Positions 52,719-62,033 of a stretch of DNA of 64,000 nucleotides are shown here, piece after piece (position 1 is the first letter of the stretch; each line of letters begins with the position of its first letter). The notes under the pieces are model-generated. The model made no database searches and had not been told where the DNA came from. It was given only the letters and a program-made list of their open reading frames with translations. The stretch covers positions 2,108,001 through 2,172,000 of the forward strand of contig NZ_CP108394.1 in NCBI RefSeq assembly GCF_041435215.1, written 5' to 3'. Both the position numbers and the translations under genes were made by a program. Origin of the DNA: Streptomyces sp. NBC_01314 (GTDB lineage: Bacteria; Actinomycetota; Actinomycetes; Streptomycetales; Streptomycetaceae).

Positions 52719-54893
52719 TCACGCGTCGCTGAACCGCTCCCCCTTCTCCGCCTTCTCCACCAGCAGGGCCGGCGGGGTGAAGCGCTCGCCGTAGCGGTCG
52801 GACAGCTCCCGCGCTCGGGCGACGAAGCCCGGGAGGCCACCCTCGTAGCCGTTGATGTACTGGAGGACCCCACCGGTCCAGCCGGGGAAGCCGATGCCGA
52901 AGATGGAGCCGATGTTGGCGTCGGCGACGGAGGTGAGGACGCCTTCCTCCAGCAGGCGCACGGTGTCCAGGGCCTCGGAGAAGAGCATGCGTTCCTGCAT
53001 GTCCTCGAAGGGGATCCGGTACCCCGGCTTGGTGAAGTGTTCGCGCAGGCCGGGCCAGAGCTTGGCGCGGCGGCCGTCGGGGCCGTAGTGGTAGAAGCCG
53101 GCGCCGCCGCTGCGGCCCGGGCGGGCGAACTCGTCGACCATGCGGTCGATGACGGCCTCCGCGGGGTGGACGGTCCAGGTGCCGCCCGCCTCCTCCACGG
53201 CCCGTCGGGACTCGGCGCGGATCTTGCGGGGCAGGGTGAGGGTCAGCTCGTCCATGAGGGAGAGGACCTTGGCGGGGTAGCCCGCCTGGGCCGCCGCCTG
53301 CTCGATCGACGCGGGCTCGATGCCCTCCCCCACCATCGCGACACCCTCGTTGATGAAGTGGCCGATGACCCGGGAGGTGAAGAAGCCGCGTGAGTCGTTG
53401 ACGACGATCGGGGTCTTCTTGATCTGGCGGACGAGGTCGAAGGCGCGGGCCAGGGCCTCGTCCCCGGTCTGCTCGCCCTTGATGATCTCGACGAGCGGCA
53501 TCTTGTCGACGGGCGAGAAGAAGTGCAGGCCGACGAAGTCGGACCGGCGGACGACGCCCCCGGCCAGTTCGGTGATGGGGAGGGTCGAGGTGTTGGAGCA
53601 GAGGAGCGCGTCCGGTGCCACGACCCCCTCGATCTCCTGGAAGACCTTGTGCTTCAGCTCGGCGTTCTCGAACACGGCCTCGATGACGGCGTCGCAGCCC
53701 GCGAGGTCGGCCGGATCGGCGGTGGGGGTGATGCGGGCGAGGAGCGCGTCGGCCTTCTCCTGCGTGGTGCGGCCCTTGGCGACCGCCTTGGCGCAGAGCT
53801 TCTCCGAGTAGGTCCTGCCCTTCGCGGCGGCTTCGGGCGTCACGTCCTTCAGGACGACGTCGATGCCCGCGCGGGCGCACGAGTACGCGATGCCCGCACC
53901 CATCATCCCGGCGCCGAGGACGGCAACCCTGCGGACCTGGCGGGGCTCGACGCCCTGGGGGCGGTTCGCTCCGGAGTTGACGGCCTGGAGGTCGAAGAAG
54001 AAGGCCTGGATCATGTTCTTGGACGTCTGGCCCGCCGCCAGCTCCACGAAGTAACGCGCCTCGATGACCTGGGCGGTCTCGAAGTCGACCTGGGCGCCCT
54101 CGACGGCTGCGGCGAGGATGTTGCGCGGGGCCGGGTAGGGCGCGCCGTTCGTCTGCTTGCGCAGGGTGGCGGGGAAGGCGGGCAGGTTCGCCGCGAACTT
54201 CGGGTTGGCGGGGGTGCCGCCGGGGATGCGGTAGCCGGGCTTGTCCCAGGGCTGCCGCGACTCGGGGTTGGCGTCGATGAAGGCGCGGGCCTTGTCCATC
54301 AACTCGTCCTGTGTGGCGGCCACTTCGTGGACGAGGCCGTTCTGCAGGGCGCGCTGCGGGGTGTACTGGGTGCCCTGCAGCAGCACCTTCAGCAGGGCGT
54401 CGGCGATGCCCAGCAGCCGTACGGTGCGGGCGATGCCACCGCCTCCTGGCAGCAGGCCGAGGGTGACCTCGGGGCAGCCGATCTTCGAGCCGGGGGCGTC
54501 GAGGGCGATGCGGTGGTGGCAGGCGAGGGCCAGCTCGTAGCCGCCGCCCAGGGCCGCGCCGTTGATCGCCGCGACGACCGGTTTGCCCAGGGTCTCGATG
54601 CGGCGCAGGTTGCGCTTGATCTCCAGGCCGCCGTCGAACAGCTGCTGCGCGGTCTCGGGGGTGACCTTGATGAGGTCGCGGAGGTCGCCGCCGGCGAAGA
54701 AGGTCTTCTTGGCGGAGGTGATGATGACACCGCGAACGGTGTCCTTCTCGGCCTCCAGGCGGTCGGTGATCACCGCGAGGGAGTCGCGGAACGCCTGGTT
54801 CATGGTGTTCGCGGACTGGTTCGGGTCGTCGATGACGAGGGTGACGAGGCCCGTGCGGTCCTGTTCCCAGCGGATGGTGGTGCTCTGTGTCAT
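52719..54893 (-). CDS. fadB: fatty-acid oxidation multifunctional enzyme (FadB-like)
   Basis: A 724-residue fusion of an enoyl-CoA hydratase domain and a 3-hydroxyacyl-CoA dehydrogenase. Residues about 1-300: crotonase with FFAGGDLRDL and NGAALGGGYELALACH, and the second catalytic Glu in GCPEVTLGLLPGGGG. From about 320: NAD fold VAVLGAGMMGAGIAYSCARAG, SNTSTLPITELA, and the dehydrogenase His in GLHFFSPVDKMPLVE. A C-terminal helical dimer domain ends the protein. It is last of three co-directional beta-oxidation genes. Confidence 0.95.
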   Translation of the reverse strand: MTQSTTIRWEQDRTGLVTLVIDDPNQSANTMNQAFRDSLAVITDRLEAEKDTVRGVIITSAKKTFFAGGDLRDLIKVTPETAQQLFDGGLEIKRNLRRIETLGKPVVAAINGAALGGGYELALACHHRIALDAPGSKIGCPEVTLGLLPGGGGIARTVRLLGIADALLKVLLQGTQYTPQRALQNGLVHEVAATQDELMDKARAFIDANPESRQPWDKPGYRIPGGTPANPKFAANLPAFPATLRKQTNGAPYPAPRNILAAAVEGAQVDFETAQVIEARYFVELAAGQTSKNMIQAFFFDLQAVNSGANRPQGVEPRQVRRVAVLGAGMMGAGIAYSCARAGIDVVLKDVTPEAAAKGRTYSEKLCAKAVAKGRTTQEKADALLARITPTADPADLAGCDAVIEAVFENAELKHKVFQEIEGVVAPDALLCSNTSTLPITELAGGVVRRSDFVGLHFFSPVDKMPLVEIIKGEQTGDEALARAFDLVRQIKKTPIVVNDSRGFFTSRVIGHFINEGVAMVGEGIEPASIEQAAAQAGYPAKVLSLMDELTLTLPRKIRAESRRAVEEAGGTWTVHPAEAVIDRMVDEFARPGRSGGAGFYHYGPDGRRAKLWPGLREHFTKPGYRIPFEDMQERMLFSEALDTVRLLEEGVLTSVADANIGSIFGIGFPGWTGGVLQYINGYEGGLPGFVARARELSDRYGERFTPPALLVEKAEKGERFSDA

Positions 54894-54946
54894 GACAGGG
54901 TCTCCGTAGAAGTCTTTCCGCAGAAGTCTTGTGATCCGCCGGTCGT

Positions 54947-56161
54947 TCAGACGCGTTCGACGATGGTCGCGATGCCCATGCCGCCGCCCACGCAGAGCGT
55001 GGCCAGCCCGTACCGCTTGTCCTGCCGCTCCAGTTCGTCGATGAGGGTGCCGAGGATCATCGCGCCGGTCGCGCCGAGGGGGTGGCCGAGCGCGATCGAG
55101 CCACCGTTGACGTTGACCTTGTCGAGCGAGAGGCCCATGTCCCTGACGAAGCGGAGCACCACGGCGGCGAATGCCTCGTTGATCTCGACGAGGTCGATGT
55201 CGTCGATGGTCAGCCCGGCCTTGGCGAGGGCCTTGCGGGTCGCGGGCGCGGGGCCGGTGAGCATGATGGTGGGCTCGGAGCCGGAGACCGCGGCGGAGAC
55301 GATCCGGGCGCGCGGGCGCAGGCCGTAGCGCTCGCCGATCTCCTTGGTGCCGATGGCGACGAGCGACGCGCCGTCCACGATGCCGGAGGAGTTGCCCGCG
55401 TGGTGGACGTGGTCGATCTCCTCGACCCAGTGGTACTTCTGCAGCGCCACCGCGTCGAAGCCGCCCAGCTCGCCGATGTCCGCGAACGACGGCTTCAGTT
55501 TCGCGAGCGAGTCGGCGGTCGTGCCGGGCCGCATGTACTCGTCGTGGTCGAGGACCACGAGGCCGGCGCGGTCGGTGACGGGGACGACGGACCCGTCGAA
55601 GCGGCCGTCCTTCCAGGCGGCCGCCGCCCGCTCCTGGGACAGCGCCGCGTACTCGTCCACGTCACGCCGGGAGAACCCCTCGACGGTGGCGATGAGGTCG
55701 GCGCCGATGCCCTGCGGCACGAAGTTGACGGCCAGGTTGGTCATCGGGTCGTTGAACCAGGCCCCGCCGTCCGAGCCCATCGGCACCCGGGACATCGACT
55801 CGACGCCGCCCGCGAGCACCAGGTCCTCCCAGCCCGACCGGACCTTGGCGGCGGCCAGGTTGACGGCCTCCAGACCCGAGGCGCAGAAGCGGTTCTCCTG
55901 TACGCCGGCGACCGTGTCCGGCAGTCCGGCGGCGATCGCGGCGGTCCGGGCGATGTCGGAGCCCTGGTCGCCCACCGGGCCCACCACGCCGAGCACGATG
56001 TCGTCGACGGCGGCCGGGTCGAGACCGGGGAAACGGCGCCGGACCTCGTGGATCAGCCCGACGACCAGGTCGATGGGCTTGGTGCCGTGCAGGGAGCCGT
56101 TCGCCTTGCCACGGCCGCGCGGGGTGCGGATCGCGTCGTACACATACGCTTCGGTGCTCAC
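54947..56161 (-). CDS. fadA: acetyl-CoA C-acyltransferase (thiolase)
   Basis: A 404-residue thiolase completing beta-oxidation by splitting 3-ketoacyl-CoA. The nucleophile Cys is in [13 protein letters not shown] (about residue 92), with His in GHPLGATGA (about 360) and the acid/base Cys in CVGGGMG (about 391). NEAFAA is also present. It lies 53 bp upstream of fadB, so together they form the usual FadA/FadB pair. Confidence 0.95.
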   Translation of the reverse strand: MSTEAYVYDAIRTPRGRGKANGSLHGTKPIDLVVGLIHEVRRRFPGLDPAAVDDIVLGVVGPVGDQGSDIARTAAIAAGLPDTVAGVQENRFCASGLEAVNLAAAKVRSGWEDLVLAGGVESMSRVPMGSDGGAWFNDPMTNLAVNFVPQGIGADLIATVEGFSRRDVDEYAALSQERAAAAWKDGRFDGSVVPVTDRAGLVVLDHDEYMRPGTTADSLAKLKPSFADIGELGGFDAVALQKYHWVEEIDHVHHAGNSSGIVDGASLVAIGTKEIGERYGLRPRARIVSAAVSGSEPTIMLTGPAPATRKALAKAGLTIDDIDLVEINEAFAAVVLRFVRDMGLSLDKVNVNGGSIALGHPLGATGAMILGTLIDELERQDKRYGLATLCVGGGMGIATIVERV

Positions 56162-56207
56162 GAGTCTGGCCTTTCCAGTTGCGGAGGGTACGGCCCGGGG
56201 GCCGGTG

Positions 56208-57419
56208 TCAGTCGGTGTCCTTCGCGGAGGCGTCCGGCAGGGAGTCGCCCGTCGAGGAGCCGTCCTCGGGAAACGCGTCGTGGACGGGGGCGTCCTTCAG
56301 GAGGCCCGCTATGCCCCAGTCATGGGCCACGTCCGCCGTGGCGGCGCCCGGCTGGGCGGGTCCGCCGCGGACCGAGGTGGGGGTGGCGGAGAAGCGGGGC
56401 GCGGGGGCGGGCTGGGTGATGCCGCCGAAGTCGGTGAAGGTGCCCCGGGCCGCGAGATGAGCGTGGTGCGGGGCCTCGCGCAGCGACAGGACGGGGGCCA
56501 CACAGGCGTCGGAGCCCTCGAAGACGGCCGTCCACTCGTCCCTCGTACGGGTCCTGAAGCGGGCCGCGACCGTCTCGCGCAGCTCGCCCCAGGCGGCCGT
56601 GTCCTTACGGTCGGGGGCCCGGTCAGCGATGCCGAGGAGGTCGACGAACTCGTCGTAGAACTGCCGCTCCAGGGCGCCGACGGCGACGTACCGGCCGTCG
56701 GCCGTCTCGTACGTGCCGTAGAAGGGGCAGCCGCCGTCGAGGAGGTTGGCGGCGCGGCGGTCCTGCCAGCCGCCGGCGGCGAGCATGCCGTGGATCATCG
56801 CGGAGAGGTGCGAGGTGCCGTCGACGATGGCCGCGTCCACGATCTGGCCGGCGCCGGTGGCGCGGGCGTGGTGGAGGGCGGCGAGGACGCCGACGACGAG
56901 GTAGAGGGAGCCGCCCGCGTAGTCGCCCAGGAGGTTGGCGGGGGCGGTCGGCGGGGTGTCCGGGGTGCCGATCATGCCGAGTGTGCCGGTCAGGGCGATG
57001 TACGCGATGTCGTGGCCGGCGCGCTGGGCGAGCGGGCCCTGCTGGCCCCAGCCGGTCATCCGGCCGTAGACGAGCCGCGGGTTGCGCGCGTGGCAGGTGT
57101 CGGGGCCGACGCCGAGCCGTTCGGCGACGCCGGGCCGGTAGCCCTCGATCAGGATGTCGGCGCGTTCGGCCAGGTCGAGGACGATGTCGGGGCCGTCCGG
57201 GGACTTCAGGTCGACGATCACCGAGCGCTTGTGGCGGTTGGTGACGTCGTACTGGGGGTTCACGGCGAGGCCCGAGCCGCCCGGCCGGTCGACGCGGACG
57301 ACGTCGGCGCCGAGGTCGGCGAGGAGCATGGCGGCGAACGGTCCCGGGCCGATGCCCGCGAGTTCCACCACGCGCACACCGGCGAGCGGGCCGTGCCCGG
57401 GCGTCTTCGCCACTGCCAT
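56208..57419 (-). CDS. CaiB/BaiF CoA-transferase family, alpha-methylacyl-CoA racemase-like
   Basis: A 403-residue family III CoA protein. [20 protein letters not shown] and RVDRPGGSG at the N-terminus, [18 protein letters not shown], and [16 protein letters not shown] (catalytic Asp region) match alpha-methylacyl-CoA racemases. These convert (2R)- to (2S)-methylacyl-CoA so that branched chains can be oxidised. That fits a Streptomyces rich in branched fatty acids and the thiolase/FadB genes 46 bp downstream. A plain CoA transferase is the alternative. ATG 57419 ([10 protein letters not shown]) is preferred to the ATG/GTG further upstream. Confidence 0.88.
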   Translation of the reverse strand: MAVAKTPGHGPLAGVRVVELAGIGPGPFAAMLLADLGADVVRVDRPGGSGLAVNPQYDVTNRHKRSVIVDLKSPDGPDIVLDLAERADILIEGYRPGVAERLGVGPDTCHARNPRLVYGRMTGWGQQGPLAQRAGHDIAYIALTGTLGMIGTPDTPPTAPANLLGDYAGGSLYLVVGVLAALHHARATGAGQIVDAAIVDGTSHLSAMIHGMLAAGGWQDRRAANLLDGGCPFYGTYETADGRYVAVGALERQFYDEFVDLLGIADRAPDRKDTAAWGELRETVAARFRTRTRDEWTAVFEGSDACVAPVLSLREAPHHAHLAARGTFTDFGGITQPAPAPRFSATPTSVRGGPAQPGAATADVAHDWGIAGLLKDAPVHDAFPEDGSSTGDSLPDASAKDTD

Positions 57420-57468
57420 GGAGCCCCCATGCTCTGTGACACACATGATGTAACACCAGTGATGCTAA

Positions 57469-57514
57469 GAACGTGTTCCACTCCGCACAAGCCCCGAATG
57501 AGCAAACGCTTAGC
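57469..57514. promoter_or_regulatory. possible KstR/TetR-type operators before the beta-oxidation operon
   Basis: AGAACGTGTTCC (core GAAC-GT-GTTC, 57469-57478) resembles the TnnAACnnGTTnnA operator of KstR-type repressors, with one outer position changed. A weaker dyad, AGCAAACGCTTAGC (57501-57514), follows. Both lie 50-95 bp upstream of the racemase-like gene. Confidence 0.4.
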
Positions 57515-57574
57515 CATTGTGCCCGGAGTCTCGCCACGTGTCAGCCCGCCCCCACCGGGCTCCCGGCGCCGGAC

Positions 57575-57997
57575 TCAGCGGGCTTCCAGCTCCGCTATCA
57601 GCTTCTTCGGGGCGATCACGCGGTAACTCTCCTCGACCCAGTCGCACAGCAGCTCCGCGCCCGGGGCGCCCTTCTCCTCCAGCGGGACGCGCACCCACCC
57701 GGCCTTGCCCAGGCCGTACCCCGCGGGCTCCGCGCCGGGGCAGGTCAGGGCGTGGGTATGGGTCTCCTCGTCCCTGAGCTTGACGGTGATGCCCAGCGGA
57801 TAGCTGCCGTCATCCGTACCGAGGAACACGAACACCTTCTTGTTGATCTTCGCGACACTCCCGCCCCACGGGAAATCCTCGGCCGCACCAGGCATCCCCA
57901 GGGCGAACTCGCGCACCTTCTCCCACTTTTTCAGGGCGTTCCTGGCTACGGTCACGGCCACCTCCGGATCCCGCGCGCTCGGCTGCTCTTCACTCAC
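57575..57997 (-). CDS. MmcQ/YjbR family protein
   Basis: A 140-residue protein of the CyaY-like YjbR fold, described as DNA-binding in some cases but of unclear role. Marks are FALGMPGAAEDFPWGGSVAK near residue 40 and the conserved KVFVFLG and LTVKL-like strands (ITVKLRDEE). GTG 57997 has TGAGG 5 nt upstream; the longer frame to 58048 would overlap the divergent gene's promoter. It is divergent from the reductase-like gene over 50 bp. Confidence 0.85.
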   Translation of the reverse strand: MSEEQPSARDPEVAVTVARNALKKWEKVREFALGMPGAAEDFPWGGSVAKINKKVFVFLGTDDGSYPLGITVKLRDEETHTHALTCPGAEPAGYGLGKAGWVRVPLEEKGAPGAELLCDWVEESYRVIAPKKLIAELEAR

Positions 57998-58047
57998 GCT
58001 AGCCTCAGCCACCGACAACGGCGCGTGGGCGAGTGCTGAGGGGTTCA

Positions 58048-59226
58048 ATGAGCGGGCAGAGCAGGGCGGATCGGGCGTACGACATCGTGCTCTACGGGGC
58101 CACGGGGTTCGTCGGGGAACTCACCGCGGAGTATCTCGCCGCGAACGCGCCCGAGGGGCTGCGCTGGGCGATCGCCGGGCGCAACGCGGAGAAGCTCGCG
58201 GCGCTGCGCGAGCGGCTGCCCGGCGGCGCGGAGGTCGGCGTGCTCCAGGCGGACGGGTCCGATCCGGGGGCGGTGCGCGAACTCGCCCGGCAGGCACGGG
58301 TGGTGGCCACGACCGTCGGCCCGTACATCACGCACGGCGAGGAACTGGTGGCCGCCTGCGCCGACGAGGGCACCGATTACCTCGACCTCACCGGTGAACC
58401 CGAGTTCGTCGACCTGACGTTCGTCAGACACGACGCACGCGCGCGCGAGACCGGCGCCCGCATCGTGCACGCGGCCGGCTTCGACTCGATACCGCACGAC
58501 CTGGGCGCGTACTTCACCGTGCAGCAGCTCCCGAAGGACGTGCCGATCACCGTGGACGGCTTCGTGCGCGCCGAAGGGATGTTCTCCGGCGGGACGTTCA
58601 ACTCGGCGCTCACCGGTTTCTCGCGCACCCGGCAGACGATGGCCGCCGCGCAGGACCGCAAGCGGCACGAGCCGCGTGTGGTGGGGCGGCGAGCGTACGC
58701 GCCGGTGAGCGCGCCCCGGTTCGCCAAGGAGGTCGGGGCGTGGGCGCTTCCGCTGCCGACCATCGACGCGCAGGTGGTGCAGCGCTCGGCGCGCGCCCTG
58801 CGGCGCTACGGTCCGGACTTCCGCTACCGCCACTACGCGGCCGTGAAGACCCTGCCGTTCGCGGTGGGCGGCGTCGCGTTCGTCGGCGCTGTCGTCGCCG
58901 CGGCCCAGGTGCCGCCGGTGCGGCGCTGGTTGGGCGACCGGCTCAAGCCGGGTGAGGGGCCGAGCGCGGAGAAGCGGGCGAAGAGCTGGTTCTCGGTGCG
59001 GTTCGTGGGCGAGGGCGGCGGTCGCCGGGTCTTCACGGAGGTCTCGGGCGGCGACCCCGGCTACGGCGAGACGGCGAAGATGTTCGCCGAGTCCGCGCTG
59101 TGCCTGGCCCTCGACGACCTCCCGGTCACGGCGGGGCAGGTCACGACGGCGGTCGCGATGGGCGACGCGCTGATCGAGCGGCTGCGCGCGGCGGGGATCA
59201 CGTTCCGGGTGGCGGCGTCCCAGTAG
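58048..59226 (+). CDS. saccharopine dehydrogenase-like/trans-acting enoyl reductase
   Basis: A 392-residue Rossmann-fold protein. It has the nucleotide loop IVLYGATGFVGELTAEYLA (residues about 11-29) and AGFDSIPHDLGAYFTVQQL near 150, and a hydrophobic helix near 270-290 that suggests membrane contact. Close in type to mycobacterial trans-acting enoyl reductase (lipid synthesis) and to eukaryotic SCCPDH; lysine metabolism is unlikely. ATG 58048 has GAGGGG 4 nt upstream. Confidence 0.88.
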   Translation: MSGQSRADRAYDIVLYGATGFVGELTAEYLAANAPEGLRWAIAGRNAEKLAALRERLPGGAEVGVLQADGSDPGAVRELARQARVVATTVGPYITHGEELVAACADEGTDYLDLTGEPEFVDLTFVRHDARARETGARIVHAAGFDSIPHDLGAYFTVQQLPKDVPITVDGFVRAEGMFSGGTFNSALTGFSRTRQTMAAAQDRKRHEPRVVGRRAYAPVSAPRFAKEVGAWALPLPTIDAQVVQRSARALRRYGPDFRYRHYAAVKTLPFAVGGVAFVGAVVAAAQVPPVRRWLGDRLKPGEGPSAEKRAKSWFSVRFVGEGGGRRVFTEVSGGDPGYGETAKMFAESALCLALDDLPVTAGQVTTAVAMGDALIERLRAAGITFRVAASQ

Positions 59227-59238
59227 CGGACGGGTCCG

Positions 59239-59282
59239 CACGCTGACGGGGTGGGCCCTACTGGGCCCACCCCGTCAGCGTG
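59239..59282. terminator. strong bidirectional terminator with 20-bp stem
   Basis: A perfect 20-bp stem (59239-59258 with 59263-59282) around TACT, 12 bp past the reductase-like gene. Its right arm is also the last coding part of the convergent 48-residue gene, whose stop codon lies in the loop. Confidence 0.88.
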
Positions 59283-59404
59283 TAGACCATCCCGGCGATC
59301 CAGGCCAGTCCGGTGATCACGGCGAGCAGCAGTCCGGTCGTCACGGCACGCTCGACGGACTGGGTGGGGCTGGCGGCGGGCTTCGCGGCTCGGTGCGTCG
59401 TCAT
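59258..59404 (-). CDS. 48-residue single-helix membrane protein
   Basis: A 48-residue protein, MTTHRAAKPAASPTQSVERA followed by one hydrophobic helix (about residues 22-41, TGLLLAVITGLAWIAGMVYT) and ending LTGWAQ. The N-terminus is basic, so the helix should insert with the N-terminus inside. Third-position GC and a clean Lys/Arg-then-helix layout support coding. The ribosome site is weak (CAGG). The final seven codons lie in the terminator arm. Function unknown. Confidence 0.6.
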   Translation of the reverse strand: MTTHRAAKPAASPTQSVERAVTTGLLLAVITGLAWIAGMVYTLTGWAQ

Positions 59405-59535
59405 ACGGCACAGCCTGCCGATCAGGACGACACCCCGGCATCCGTACGCGTACTCAGTTCGTACTCAGGTACCCGGCCCGCGCGTACGTCCGAGAGCTGC
59501 CCCGGCGGCGGCCCCTCACGGCCGGTTCCGGGGGT

Positions 59536-60225
59536 TCAGCCGGTCGTGTCCCGCAGGACCCGGCGGCAGAGGGAGTCGGCGCGGCGGGTGGTCTCCGGGA
59601 GGCGGTAGGCCGGGGTGAGGGCGAGGGTGTGGGCGCAGGCGTTGTCGAGGCTCACCCGGTGACCGACGGAGACGAAGACCGGCTTGACGCCGTCGCGGGT
59701 GCGCAGGGCACGGCCCACCTCCTCGGTGCCCGCGAGCAGCGGGGCGGCGCTGCCGCGCGGGGTGCCGGGTTCGTCGTGGGTGAAGGTGAAGGGGTTCTTG
59801 GCGACGCCGATCGTGGGCAGTCCGGTGAGGACGCCGAGGTGGGCGGCGAGGCCGAAGCGGCGCGGGTGGGCGAGGCCGTAGCCGTCGCAGACGACAAGGC
59901 CGGGGTCGCACGGCAGCGCGTCGAGCGCGGCCAGCACGGTCGGGACCTCACGGAACGCGAGCAGTCCGGGGACGTACGGGAAGGAGACCTGCCCGATCGC
60001 CGTGGCCTGCGCGACCACGTCGAGCGTCGCCGCGTCCAGCACCACGGCCGCCGCCGCGACGACGTCCCGCTCGTCGTCGTAGGCCACGTCGACTCCGGTG
60101 ACATGCCCGGCGCCGGGCGGCGGCCCGGTCTCGTCGAGGACCACCCTGCCCCGCAACTCGTCCTGCACGGCGAGGGCTTGCTCTTCGGTGGCGGGCCAGC
60201 CCGCGGGGATGCGTACGGTCGTCAT
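59536..60225 (-). CDS. nfi: endonuclease V (deoxyinosine-specific)
   Basis: A 229-residue nuclease that nicks DNA near deoxyinosine. The metal Asp lies in GVDVAYDDE (about residue 43), the wedge motif is FPYVPGLLAFREVP, and the second Asp is in VVCDGYGLAHPRRFGLAAHLG (split view, about 110-130). The C-terminal VSVGHRVSLDNA is also typical. ATG 60225 begins the conserved MTTVRIPAGW. The frame upstream is non-coding. Confidence 0.94.
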   Translation of the reverse strand: MTTVRIPAGWPATEEQALAVQDELRGRVVLDETGPPPGAGHVTGVDVAYDDERDVVAAAAVVLDAATLDVVAQATAIGQVSFPYVPGLLAFREVPTVLAALDALPCDPGLVVCDGYGLAHPRRFGLAAHLGVLTGLPTIGVAKNPFTFTHDEPGTPRGSAAPLLAGTEEVGRALRTRDGVKPVFVSVGHRVSLDNACAHTLALTPAYRLPETTRRADSLCRRVLRDTTG

Positions 60226-60272
60226 GGTGCTGACGAGCGTACGCATCCCGGCGCGGGGGCGCGGGGATGGGG

Positions 60273-60599
60273 CTACTTGTTGCCGAGGGCGCGCTTGAGC
60301 CGGCTCTTGTTCATGTCCGAACGGCCTTGCACACCACGCTTCTTGGCCTCTTCGTAGAGCTGGTCGTACGTGGGCCCCTCGGATCCCTTGTGCGAGCGCT
60401 GACCGCCGCGCCTGCTCGACGACATGTCCTGCGTGGAGGTGCGGCTCGCGGTCTTCGACTCGCCGGACCGGGCGCGTTCCTTGTTGACCGTCCGGGCGGC
60501 GATCTCCTTGGCGCGCGACTCGCTCTCGCCCCGGTCCTCGGCGCTCTCCTTGATGTGCTCGTACTGGCGTTCCCTCTTGGGGCTCGAACCGCGTGGCAT
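60273..60599 (-). CDS. small basic protein with Rho-N-like C-terminus
   Basis: A 108-residue, very hydrophilic protein (MPRGSSPKRERQYEHIKESA at the start) with many Arg, Lys, Glu and Ser. The C-terminal LYEEAKKRGVQGRSDMNKSRLKRAL (about residues 81-105; key residues Leu-Tyr...Gly...Met-Lys...Leu) resembles a Rho-N/SAP-type nucleic-acid-binding helix pair. Relatives are often labelled plasmid stabilisation proteins without proof. It is probably a single-gene unit. Confidence 0.78.
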   Translation of the reverse strand: MPRGSSPKRERQYEHIKESAEDRGESESRAKEIAARTVNKERARSGESKTASRTSTQDMSSSRRGGQRSHKGSEGPTYDQLYEEAKKRGVQGRSDMNKSRLKRALGNK

Positions 60600-60669
60600 G
60601 GCCGATCACTCCCTTCGTGATTCGAACACGCCACAAGTACCCATCCCTGCTGGAAGAACCCCCTGCCGG

Positions 60670-61764
60670 TCAGTTCTCCAGCCGGGCCACCCGTCCCTTC
60701 TCCCCCGCCGCCCAGCAGCCCCGGTCCGGCGTGCAGTCGACGGTGTCGTACGAGCCGGTGTCGACCGTGCGCCAGGTGCGGCCGCCGTCGGTGGTGACGT
60801 CGGTGCCGGTGGGGCCGACCGCGAGGGCGGTCGTGCGGCTGGACGGGAGCCAGGCGACCCCGGAGCGGTAGGCGGGCGGCGGCTGCGCGGCGGGCTTCCA
60901 GGTGCGGCCGGTGTCGCCGGTGGTGGCCGCGGCCCGCGGGGACGGCTGGTCGGCCCGGTAGTCGCCGCCGACGGCGATGCCGTGCGCCCGGTCGCGGAAG
61001 GCGAGCGCGAAGACACCTCGGGCCGGGTCGCCGGCCGGGACGGTGGTCTCGGCGACCGTCCAGGTCAGCCCGCGGTCGGCCGAGTGCAGCACCCGCGCGC
61101 GTGCGGCCCCTCCGGTCGCCAGCCACACATCGCGCGGACCGGAGCCGACCAGGCACTGACCGCTCGCCGCGAAGCCCGCCTCGCCCTCCAGCGCCGGGGG
61201 CATGCCCTCGTTCGGCAGGACCGCCCAGGAACGGCCGCCGTCCTTGGTGGAGAGGATGCGGAACTTCCCGTCCACCGGGTCGCTCATGGCGAGTCCGTGG
61301 CGGGCGTCGAAGAAGGTGAGGCAGTCGTAGAAGGCGCGCGGATCGGTGTTCCGGAACGACTCCTTCCACGTCGCACCGCCGTCGTCCGTGCGGTACACGC
61401 GGGAGGCCTCTCCCTCGCCGATGGCCAGCACGACCGCCCTGCGTGCGTCGAATGCCTCGATGTCCCGGAACTGCAGTTCCTGTGCGCCGGGCGGTGACAC
61501 GTTGCGCCAGGTCCTGCCCCCGTCGCCGGTACGCAGCACGGTCCCCGCGGAACCCGCCAGCCACGCGCTGTTCCGGCTGACGGCGGCGAGACCGCGAAAG
61601 CGCACGTCAGTGCCGGTTTCCTTCAGTTCCCAGTGTGGTGGCCGACCTTCCCCCTGTGCCTGTGCGGGCACCGCCAGGGCCGCGGCGAGTGCCGCCGCCG
61701 CCAGGCCCGTCGCCATCGTCCGACTCGTCCGACTCATCCGTCTCGACTGCCCCAAGCCCCTCAT
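60670..61764 (-). CDS. secreted BNR/sialidase-like beta-propeller protein
   Basis: A 364-residue secreted protein. A signal peptide ends near VPAQAQG (about residue 36). The mature part has repeated Asp-box-like motifs: TGDGGRTWRN, TDDGGATWKE, TKDGGRSWAV, SADRGLTWTV, TGDTGRTWKP and TDGGRTWRT. They mark about six blades of a beta-propeller of the sialidase/photosystem-stability-factor type. There are no obvious sialidase catalytic residues, so a binding or structural role is as likely as hydrolysis. The start could also be ATG 61737. Confidence 0.85.
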   Translation of the reverse strand: MRGLGQSRRMSRTSRTMATGLAAAALAAALAVPAQAQGEGRPPHWELKETGTDVRFRGLAAVSRNSAWLAGSAGTVLRTGDGGRTWRNVSPPGAQELQFRDIEAFDARRAVVLAIGEGEASRVYRTDDGGATWKESFRNTDPRAFYDCLTFFDARHGLAMSDPVDGKFRILSTKDGGRSWAVLPNEGMPPALEGEAGFAASGQCLVGSGPRDVWLATGGAARARVLHSADRGLTWTVAETTVPAGDPARGVFALAFRDRAHGIAVGGDYRADQPSPRAAATTGDTGRTWKPAAQPPPAYRSGVAWLPSSRTTALAVGPTGTDVTTDGGRTWRTVDTGSYDTVDCTPDRGCWAAGEKGRVARLEN

Positions 61765-61977
61765 GGCGGGCGAAGCTAGTGCACCGATCGGGTGCCGTCC
61801 AGATGCCCTCGGCCGGGAACCGCGGGGCGGCGTCCGGTGTCCTCTCCCATATCCCGGAACGCGGGATGAGAAATCGATCACCTCAGTGATTGGGCTCGGT
61901 GACAGAGGTCACTCGACCCTCATGTGCACGGATCGGCCCGATCCGGCGTCTTCTGATATGCCCGGCCTCAGTCATCC

Positions 61978-62023
61978 GAGTCCGTCCACCCGTCACACCG
62001 GAGTCCGTCCACCCGTCACAAGG
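61978..62023 (+). repeat. tandem 23-bp duplication in the leader of the SsgA-like gene
   Basis: The unit GAGTCCGTCCACCCGTCACA plus three bases occurs at 61978-62000 and 62001-62023, identical in the first 20 bp. The second copy ends in AGG, which begins the ribosome site AGGGAG of the gene. The duplication lies fully in the leader or promoter. Confidence 0.85.
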
Positions 62024-62033
62024 GAGCAAGGCG

